From an uncultured Saprospiraceae bacterium (GTDB taxonomy: Bacteria > Bacteroidota > Bacteroidia > Chitinophagales > Saprospiraceae): DNA of 64,000 nt. The notes below the pieces were generated by a model. That model made no database searches and was not told the origin of the DNA. It worked only from the letters and a program-made list of their open reading frames with translations. Numbering within the stretch: position 1 is the stretch's first letter; each line of letters starts with the position of its first letter. The stretch lies in NCBI GenBank assembly GCA_937926205.1, contig CALEYL010000036.1, positions 134,320 to 198,319 on the forward strand. Reading direction: 5' to 3'. Below are positions 8,101 to 14,277 of this stretch, piece after piece. The position numbers and the translations under genes are program-made.

Positions 8101-9125
8101 GTGCAGGCGAAGGTACCGGCATCGGGTTGGCCCATTCTCAGGAACTGGTGAAAATCATGGGTGGAGAAATCAGCGTGATCAGCGAAATTGGAAAAGGCTC
8201 AACCTTTACGGTCCGGCTACCTATAACAAACAATGCAGTGATGGCAGACGTATCGCCACAAGATCAAACGGAGCCATTCTCAAATCCGGAATATTTAGAA
8301 TCTAAGTCTGAAAAGCAAGTCGCTGTCGATTCGTCAGTACCAGATGTTCCAGCAAACCTCCCCCAGTTGTTGATCATCGAAGACAACCCGGATGTAGTGG
8401 TTTATCTCAAAACCTGCCTGGAAAGTCTTTACCAACTCGATGTAGCTTACAACGGAAAAATCGGGATTGAAAAAGCCCTCGAAAGCATTCCCGACCTCAT
8501 CATCAGCGACGTTATGATGCCCGAAAAAGACGGCTATCAGGTGTGCGACACCCTCAAAAACGACGATAGAACAAGCCATATTCCCATTGTCCTGCTGACG
8601 GCAAAAGCTGATACCGCTTCCAGAATCAAAGGGCTGCGCCGTGGCGCTGATGCTTACTTGTCCAAACCTTTTGATAAAGAGGAATTGCTGGTTCGGCTGG
8701 AAAAACTTGTGGAACGCCAAAAACGAATGGTAGCCCATTTTTCCAAAAACCTGCTCAGTGAAATGACTACTGGCGAGGATGAAATCAAGCAGGAAGAGTC
8801 CATTCAGGTGGAAGATGCTTTTATGCAGCGTATCCGGCAAATAATAGAAGACAACTACGCCAATGAAGATTTTTCCCTGCCACAGCTTTGTCAAAAAATT
8901 GGCATGAGCCGCTCTCAGTTGTTCCGAAAAATGCAGGCCCTAATCGACATCTCGCCTTCTGATTTTATCCGCTCCTACCGCCTGAGCAAAGCCAGGATAC
9001 TGCTGGAAACTACCGACCTGAATGTGTCGGAAGCTGCCTGGCAGGTCGGGTTTAAAGACCCCGGCCATTTCTCGAAATTGTTTCAGGAAGAATTTGGGTT
9101 CTTACCAAGCGCAACCAGTAAGTAA
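5124..9125 (+). CDS. Hybrid two-component system regulator (HTCS)
   Basis: One 1333-residue chain joins sensor, kinase, receiver and DNA-binding parts. In order: signal peptide (1-19); two-bladed-type periplasmic propellers of the Reg_prop kind (about 25-640); a Y_Y_Y domain (about 670-755); a transmembrane helix (about 765-790); histidine kinase with phospho-acceptor His824 in LTHEFRTPL; ATPase with N box (NLISNAVKFT) and glycine boxes (DTGIGIS, GTGIGLA); a receiver with Asp1129 in SDVMMPEKDG and Lys in YLSKPF; and an AraC-type HTH (about 1235-1333). All catalytic residues are present. HTCS proteins usually sense a glycan fragment and activate the neighbouring utilisation genes. It follows the GH13 lipoprotein by 30 bases and precedes a gene with paired direct repeats. 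Confidence 0.95.
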   Translation: MNRPSVILLLFLFPFVGFAQKAKFEFYNTANGLEGNNTTSVTQDDQGFVWFVNEGRIHRYDGYNFLVYPSPPGLPDAPALLGLASWQDSLLFVWSEHLSFLFNPKSGQWQSINRKDDKTQSSDINYWQRLGQNSILINSVKKGYKEATIWHFQNGQLEPVHFSNRRAKLIETFYWCDIDDSGITYLAYRDTLFQLDKSGKTLVSTPLDNICRDCYNLCFQFGPNKELILLANWRFYRLDREQNKFFPHPANRFLQARRNHLHRFILEKDGSIWACGQDRNLIYYDAEEDTLYNYHDELKVLLPNPNDFKGLFQDKTGVIWIDTRLGLLKVRPQTYPFDNYFNGINQFNAYYSFRGFSEDKRGMIYGVFYDGIASFDPAKKQPQRLHPFKNALNLFDLYAEGDQLWVNGGQLFDPKTGTLKNFPSLFFKMVVGDNGFFAKEENGTLWWATHYFLYYLDRSDGSLQWKKELELPEKIFNKTEALHAGRKSEKLWISFKGKLLQYDPKTKVQRWFDPKDWSLPVSRIPVVEEDRDGKLWLGTDAGLVHADPVANTAKRYTINEGLPNNFICGLLSEGDTCLWLSTNHGLSRFHIPTSTFINFFEEDGLTSNEFNRMSFYKARNGRMFFGGMRGVNAFFPDAVMRAFINKEKAAQMVFTAFEYTDERRDTIIRETKFPVNPELKLHYWDWSYTFEYALTDFNNTQEVFYSWKMEGYKDSWSAPSKFNFTRFNSLPAGDYVFRVKARDGQGRLSPNELAVKVIVLPPWWATWWAYLTYFMLLSGLAYVIYSFLKKRLLLQNQLKLEHEESARLKELDRFKSRLYTNLTHEFRTPLTVILGMVGQLKAEPGKYLEEGTRLIEANGKSLLRLINQLLDLSKLENKSFQLNLQQSDIVPYLRYVTESFQTYANSRNLSLRFFSTLESLVIDFDPEQIQQVLANLISNAVKFTPSGGALTIRLSQQQDRLLISLKDTGIGISEKNLPHIFDRFYQVDGSHTRAGEGTGIGLAHSQELVKIMGGEISVISEIGKGSTFTVRLPITNNAVMADVSPQDQTEPFSNPEYLESKSEKQVAVDSSVPDVPANLPQLLIIEDNPDVVVYLKTCLESLYQLDVAYNGKIGIEKALESIPDLIISDVMMPEKDGYQVCDTLKNDDRTSHIPIVLLTAKADTASRIKGLRRGADAYLSKPFDKEELLVRLEKLVERQKRMVAHFSKNLLSEMTTGEDEIKQEESIQVEDAFMQRIRQIIEDNYANEDFSLPQLCQKIGMSRSQLFRKMQALIDISPSDFIRSYRLSKARILLETTDLNVSEAAWQVGFKDPGHFSKLFQEEFGFLPSATSK

Positions 9126-9163
9126 TTGATCTTGAGTATTTTATTTCATTGTCTTTTCGCGAA

Positions 9164-9211
9164 ATGCAACGAATTGACCAGTTTTTTATTTGCCCATGCA
9201 ACGAATGAACC
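9164..9211 (+). promoter_or_regulatory. Paired direct repeats, candidate operator A
   Basis: ATGCAACGAATTGACCA (9164-9180) is followed 32 bases later by ATGCAACGAATGAACC (9196-9211), in the same orientation and about three helical turns apart. The same pair recurs at 13608-13655. AraC-type HTH domains bind direct repeats, and the HTCS gene ends just 38 bases upstream, so a binding site for it is plausible but unproven. Confidence 0.6.
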
Positions 9212-9255
9212 GATACATGGGACGTAGAGACAAGGTCATCTTTACGGATTCAGTA

Positions 9256-9263
9256 CAACTTTG
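9256..9263 (+). promoter_or_regulatory. Candidate -7 box (CAACTTTG)
   Basis: CAACTTTG differs from TAnnTTTG at one position and lies 45 bases downstream of the direct repeats and 52 bases before the start at 9316. The equivalent box in the second promoter reads CACCTTTG, with the same deviation. Weak -7 boxes fit activator-dependent promoters. Confidence 0.4.
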
Positions 9264-9315
9264 TTCCGGTACTGAAATTGCAAGCAATCATTTATTAATT
9301 AATATGCGTTAGATT

Positions 9316-12300
9316 ATGAAACAAATAATCCACCGATCCAACTGGTCGAACATAGGCCTTGTTGTTTTATTCTGTTTGTTCAATACCTTTTACATCCAGG
9401 CTCAGGAGCCGGATGAATGGAAAGACGACCCCGGCGCCCGGCAATGCGAGCGACTTCATCACCAATCAGCGGGCAGGTGGTCCGATAATTACACGCCGGC
9501 TCATCCCTTGCGTTATGCGAAGGATAAACATGCCCTTCAGCACAATGTACTCGGTACCCAACCGGAAAAAAACAAGAATTACTGGATGCCTCTTGGCCCT
9601 TTTGGAATGAACCTTTCCTTGGATGTAACCCTGGGGGTAGTCAGTGGCCGGGTAACAGATATTGCTTTTGTAGCATCTACGGGAAGGGTCTATGCCGCTA
9701 CGGCCAATGGCGGGCTGTGGTATTCAGACGACAATGGAGATAGCTGGCGCCATTTCAAAAACTACCTTAACAATACGATCGAGATTAGTAAAGAATTACC
9801 AAACAGCGATGTCATGTCGTGTGGGGCCATCGCTGTCAGCCCGGACGGGAATAAATTGTTTGTCGGCACTGGTGAAGGCAGCAGATATGCCGCAGATTGC
9901 CAGCTACCCTACGAAGGATATAGTTATGAAGGCATTGGGTTGGTCGTTTCCTTCAACAAAGGCCAGAGTTGGCAGCGGGAACCCAGTTATCCTGATCTGA
10001 CAGGCCATGCTTTTTTTAGCTTGGCCATGGATCCTGCCAATCCCGAGCTTATTGTAGGCGCAACAACCAATGGCGTTTACCTGCGCGTACCGGACGCCAG
10101 TTCGCCAACAAAATACAGTTGGCAAAGGCAAAGCATGGGACCGGAAAACAACTCCGTTTCAAGTGTCGTAGTGACAAGAAGCGGCACCAGAACGACTTTT
10201 TTTGCGGCTCGTTTTGGGGGAAAGGTTTACCAATCCGGCGATGGGCGCACGTGGCAAGAACTGGGAACACAATTTCCGGTCAAAAATGCTGCCAACAATA
10301 CAGTAGGGCGGATCGGTCTGGCAGTACAGCCCAATAACCCCAATACTGTTTATGCCCTGATTACCTGCGCTGATAAAGACGACGGAAGTCCTGGATTATT
10401 TGGCATTTATCGTTGTGACAGTGGAGCAAACTGGATCCAGTTAAAAGGTAAAAGCAACCTTTTCAACATCATGGGTCCTTCGGGTAGCTGGCAAATGGCA
10501 TTTGCAGTACACCCGACCAACATCAACCGCTTATACGCAGGCGGGGTCTATTTTTCCACCTATGATGTCACACAAACCGGGAATACGCTGACTGTTGAGG
10601 AAACACAAGTTCAAGGTAGTTCGAACTATGCTGATATGGTTCACCCGGATCATCACGTATTAAAATTTCAACCAGCGATCAACAATAGTTCACCTACCCC
10701 TTTGCGGTTGTGGCTTGGCAATGACGGGGGCATTTATACTTCATCAAACTTTAACGATAAGAAACCGCTTTTCTATCCCAAAAATGCTGGACTACCCACC
10801 TTTTTGCTGGAAAATTTCGGGCAGCATCCTACCGAAGACGCGGTCATCTATTCGGGGACACAGGACAATGATGGCTTAAAATATAGTGGCGACCCAATCT
10901 GGGAACCTGCTGCCCTTGGAGATTGTGGAAGTTTTGTTCTGGATTGGAATAAGCCCGATTCCAATTTCATGTACACGGCATTTGGCAATATTTTACGCTA
11001 TTCTAAGAATGGTGGTAAAACCTGGGGTGGAAAAGAGGCATTAAAGGGCAATGCATTTGTGATTGCGTATGGCCCGAATCCTGCTACGCTGGCCTATGCT
11101 CCATTGACAGGAACCCCATACAAAAGCAATCCTGTATCGTACTCACAAAGGGTAGCCTACGGCGCCAATAAAGTTTACGTCAGTAATCAATGGGACAAAA
11201 TAGACTGGGAAGTGGCCGCCGGAATGGCCGACACCCTGATCGGCGACCGCATCAAAGCCCTTGTTTTTGCCAGCTATAATAAGATATACGCCGGCGCCAT
11301 GAACGGACAGGTTTACCGTCTTACGGAAGATACACAACATAAATGGACTAAGGAACGCCTCGATTTACTGGGTGTGCCGGAAAACAACGGCGGTCTGCCT
11401 GCCGATCACCGTGTCCCCATTACCAGCATCGTCGTCGATCCGAATGATGCTACCGGCCAGTCCATTTACATCACGCTGGGTGGTATGGGCGACTACCGCC
11501 GGGTCTGGCATTTCGATGGGAAGACCAACAAATGGTCGCAACGCAGCGGGCCCAATCCTGTGAGCTGGACTAAAGATGCCACACGTCTTTTTCCTTCAAT
11601 GACCAGCAACCATCCGGTAAGTATGGCTAATTTCAAAGATCAGATGTGGATGTCTTTTGTAGAAAAAGGCTCAGGCAATATCTATGTAGCCGGCTCAGAG
11701 GATGGCAATTGGCCTGCACAACCCACACGCATCATTAAAGATGAGCCCGATCATTGGTGGACAACCGACTATCCGGTTAACCTTTCGGCTTTTGTCAACG
11801 GCAATGGACATGAGCAATTGGCACTGGCTATTGTAGGGAAAGACAACAATATCTATGTCGCTGTTTCTCCCAACGGAACAAGCTGGCAGGCTCCACCTCT
11901 CGTGCCCGGGTTTACTTCCAACCATGGCGTGAGTATGGCCTTTTATAAAGGTAAACTCTATATGGCTTATGTGGGGCTGGTGGATAAACAAATTTACCTG
12001 ACTTCAACAACTGATGTGATTACCTGGTCTTCTCCAATGGCTATCAAAGCCCCCGGACTTCACCTCGTTGATGATGCGGTCAATTTGGCTGTTTTTGAAG
12101 ACAAATTATTTCTGGCCTGGAACCTTGGCGGAGTGGCCTATACCACAGCGTCGATGGATGGTATAAACTGGCAGCCAACAGGGGTCGGTATTGTAGCGAA
12201 TAAGAACTTTCCTGTCAGCCTGATTCAACACGATGGTTTGTTGTATGCTTTTTATAATGGCAATAACATCACCGCTACGGTTTCAGCAGATGGTTCTTTT

Positions 12301-13431
12301 TGGCCGGACAAAGGCAATATGGAGGTTTTGGTGAAATCCGAATACCGTTCCTCACTCCAGACGACCCCGCATGTGTTCAGAAATGCCATGTACCTGGGGT
12401 ATGTTAATGCTGCCGACCAGGGGATTTATCTCGGCGTGCCACGGAAAGAAATTTCACCAAGTTTGCCCAATGTGCAGCACAATACGCTCGTGGTTGATCC
12501 CCAAAACCCCAATTCACTCTACGCAGGAAGCGATGTCGGCATTTACTATTCGACGGATGCAGGAAAAACCTGGATGCCTTATTCCAATGGACTCCCCGGG
12601 GTTCCGGTCAATTATTTACAAATATGGCCGCCTGCTGGTCCGAATGGTAAAACGATTGATCGGGTGCCAGACAACAAGCATTTTTTAAGGGCTTCTACTT
12701 ATGGCAGAGGGATGTTTGAGCGGGTACTCGACAACAGTTTTGACAACAGCAGCTCGAAACTCTACCTCCGGAAAAACGCGATGGACAGAGGTTTTTATGA
12801 TGTACCTCCGGGAAAAAGTGTCAATAATTCACCGGACGTGAAAATCTGTTACCCAAATGGCAAAGGAGAATATCCTTTTGACACCAAAGCTAATTTTTAT
12901 CAATTTTCAGAAATACCAGACGGGATGCAATTTGACCGCGCGGATGTGAATGAGGCTGATTTAGCGGCATCGGCCGGCCAGAAAATATGCAAGGATGGCA
13001 TCATTCAACGGGTTTATCAAACGATACCAGGCTCGAAAGATAAATTCAGGATGTATGCGCAAATCCAAAACCACGGAATTGTTTGGCCTGGTAAAATGAA
13101 GCTTTATGTCCTGGCGTCTACGACAGCCGGCCAGTTACCCGATCTGCCTGCCGGAAGTTTAAAATCATGGACTCCCGGTACGGCAAAAGGGGCCTGGAAA
13201 CTGATAAAAGCCGTATCCACTTCTGATGATCCCACTTACAACGGCAGTAATTGGGAGCAAGGCGTTCCTTACATCTTTGGCTGGGAAATGGCTAAACAAG
13301 ATTTGCCGCTTGGCGCAAACAACAGCTTCCTGTTTATCATAGAAAGCGATGATGTCCCCTTTAAGGATGCAGAGGTGAATATTGATGCGCTTTGCCGGAA
13401 AAACAGGCTGGTAGCCTTGAAGCAATTTTAA
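9316..13431 (+). CDS. Large secreted BNR/sialidase-like repeat protein
   Basis: A 1371-residue exported protein with a signal peptide ending near AQA at about residue 30. Residues about 90-590 and 1050-1130 carry BNR or Asp-box repeats (WYSDDNGDSW, YYSTDAGKTW, YRYSKNGGKTW-like), as in sortilin/Vps10-type propellers and sialidases. A second propeller of a different repeat (about 760-1040, recurring HPVSMANF, HGVSMAFY, MWMSFVEK) looks like a sialidase-type fold. No catalytic sialidase Arg triad could be identified, so enzyme activity is not claimed. The C-terminus has no visible T9SS sorting domain, unlike most large exported proteins here. It is the first gene behind candidate operator A and is separated from the next gene by a terminator-like hairpin. 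Confidence 0.7.
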   Translation: MKQIIHRSNWSNIGLVVLFCLFNTFYIQAQEPDEWKDDPGARQCERLHHQSAGRWSDNYTPAHPLRYAKDKHALQHNVLGTQPEKNKNYWMPLGPFGMNLSLDVTLGVVSGRVTDIAFVASTGRVYAATANGGLWYSDDNGDSWRHFKNYLNNTIEISKELPNSDVMSCGAIAVSPDGNKLFVGTGEGSRYAADCQLPYEGYSYEGIGLVVSFNKGQSWQREPSYPDLTGHAFFSLAMDPANPELIVGATTNGVYLRVPDASSPTKYSWQRQSMGPENNSVSSVVVTRSGTRTTFFAARFGGKVYQSGDGRTWQELGTQFPVKNAANNTVGRIGLAVQPNNPNTVYALITCADKDDGSPGLFGIYRCDSGANWIQLKGKSNLFNIMGPSGSWQMAFAVHPTNINRLYAGGVYFSTYDVTQTGNTLTVEETQVQGSSNYADMVHPDHHVLKFQPAINNSSPTPLRLWLGNDGGIYTSSNFNDKKPLFYPKNAGLPTFLLENFGQHPTEDAVIYSGTQDNDGLKYSGDPIWEPAALGDCGSFVLDWNKPDSNFMYTAFGNILRYSKNGGKTWGGKEALKGNAFVIAYGPNPATLAYAPLTGTPYKSNPVSYSQRVAYGANKVYVSNQWDKIDWEVAAGMADTLIGDRIKALVFASYNKIYAGAMNGQVYRLTEDTQHKWTKERLDLLGVPENNGGLPADHRVPITSIVVDPNDATGQSIYITLGGMGDYRRVWHFDGKTNKWSQRSGPNPVSWTKDATRLFPSMTSNHPVSMANFKDQMWMSFVEKGSGNIYVAGSEDGNWPAQPTRIIKDEPDHWWTTDYPVNLSAFVNGNGHEQLALAIVGKDNNIYVAVSPNGTSWQAPPLVPGFTSNHGVSMAFYKGKLYMAYVGLVDKQIYLTSTTDVITWSSPMAIKAPGLHLVDDAVNLAVFEDKLFLAWNLGGVAYTTASMDGINWQPTGVGIVANKNFPVSLIQHDGLLYAFYNGNNITATVSADGSFWPDKGNMEVLVKSEYRSSLQTTPHVFRNAMYLGYVNAADQGIYLGVPRKEISPSLPNVQHNTLVVDPQNPNSLYAGSDVGIYYSTDAGKTWMPYSNGLPGVPVNYLQIWPPAGPNGKTIDRVPDNKHFLRASTYGRGMFERVLDNSFDNSSSKLYLRKNAMDRGFYDVPPGKSVNNSPDVKICYPNGKGEYPFDTKANFYQFSEIPDGMQFDRADVNEADLAASAGQKICKDGIIQRVYQTIPGSKDKFRMYAQIQNHGIVWPGKMKLYVLASTTAGQLPDLPAGSLKSWTPGTAKGAWKLIKAVSTSDDPTYNGSNWEQGVPYIFGWEMAKQDLPLGANNSFLFIIESDDVPFKDAEVNIDALCRKNRLVALKQF

Positions 13432-13448
13432 TTGAAAAAAACAAATTT

Positions 13449-13500
13449 GGGGCTTTGGGAAAAGGTACTTCAATCCCTGGGTACTGCTTCCCTGAGCCCC
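13449..13500 (+). terminator. Long stem-loop after the BNR-repeat gene
   Basis: GGGGCT (13449-13454) pairs with AGCCCC (13495-13500), extended inwards by GGGAA with TTCCC. It is followed by a T/A-rich stretch rather than a clean T-run. It lies 18 bases after the stop and probably ends the transcript. Confidence 0.5.
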
Positions 13501-13607
13501 TTATTAATTATACTTCATACTTGTGCCCGCAAGGATGCGTACGAATTCATGATGCAACCAATAATCAATTGATTGTTAAGTTTTTGTTGTGGGGTTTAAT
13601 TTTTTTC

Positions 13608-13655
13608 ATGCAACGAATTGACCATTCTTTTTTAGCCCATGCAACGAATGAACCA
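13608..13655 (+). promoter_or_regulatory. Paired direct repeats, candidate operator B
   Basis: ATGCAACGAATTGACCA (13608-13624) and ATGCAACGAATGAACCA (13639-13655), spaced 31 bases start to start. They repeat operator A at 9164 almost base for base, including the T-rich spacer and the GCCC in front of the second half, while the flanks differ. The conservation of just this block points to a protein binding site shared by two promoters. Confidence 0.65.
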
Positions 13656-13698
13656 GCATTAGAACGCATTTTTCTAACGCCCTGCCCGGTCATGACGC

Positions 13699-13706
13699 CA
13701 CCTTTG
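13699..13706 (+). promoter_or_regulatory. Candidate -7 box (CACCTTTG)
   Basis: CACCTTTG, one base off TAnnTTTG, sits 43 bases after operator B and 83 bases before the start at 13790. The spacing from the direct repeats is nearly the same as in the first promoter (44 bases), which supports the assignment. Confidence 0.45.
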
Positions 13707-13789
13707 TAATATACAGTTACTTGTTTCAAAAGCAATCGAATCCCATCCAGAATGAAAGCTATTTCCTAACAGCATAAAACAAGGACATC

Positions 13790-14275
13790 ATGCAAAAACA
13801 AAAAAGGAAGTTATGCACACTGCTCTTATTGTGCCTTGGCTTTGCTGCCGTACAAGCTCAGGAGGCAGTTGCTGTATCTGGCGGAGATGCTTCCGGCAGT
13901 GGCGGTTCGGTTGCCTACACGGTAGGGCAGGTAGCTTATACTTCAATATCCGGAACAGGTGGCTCGGTAAATCAGGGGGTTCAGCAACCTTACGAAATCT
14001 TTGTGGTTGGGACAGCAGAACCCGAGAGGAACATTACACTGGCTGTTTATCCAAACCCAACCGCCAATCTACTCACGTTGCAAATCAAGGATTTAGGGAA
14101 TGAAAAGCTGGATTATCAGCTTTTTGACCTGAATGGCAAACACCTCGAAAGCAAACGCATTACAGGAAGTGAAACGCTCATTAGCATGGGCGATTTACCT
14201 GCTGCCATGTATTTCGTGCGGGTAACGACAAAAAACAAAACGATTCAAACTTTCAAAGTCAATAAAATTCAATAA
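13790..14275 (+). CDS. Small T9SS type A secreted protein
   Basis: A 161-residue exported protein. It has a signal peptide (1-23, cleavage after VQAQ), a Gly/Ser-rich head of about 55 residues (VSGGDASGSGG.., TVGQVAYT, GVQQPYEI) and a complete type A sorting domain from about residue 80 (VYPNPTANLL ... AMYFVRVTT). So nearly half the protein is the secretion tag. The head resembles a small family common in Bacteroidota whose function is unknown. The fibre gene follows after 2 bases, so the two are co-transcribed from the promoter with operator B. It could serve as an anchor or assembly partner for the fibre; this is inference. Confidence 0.75.
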   Translation: MQKQKRKLCTLLLLCLGFAAVQAQEAVAVSGGDASGSGGSVAYTVGQVAYTSISGTGGSVNQGVQQPYEIFVVGTAEPERNITLAVYPNPTANLLTLQIKDLGNEKLDYQLFDLNGKHLESKRITGSETLISMGDLPAAMYFVRVTTKNKTIQTFKVNKIQ

Positions 14276-14277
14276 CT

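Noticed and set aside
9316..13431. Calling the BNR protein an exo-alpha-sialidase
   Set aside because: Asp-box repeats are shared by many non-enzymatic propellers, and no catalytic Arg triad, Tyr or Glu set could be identified.
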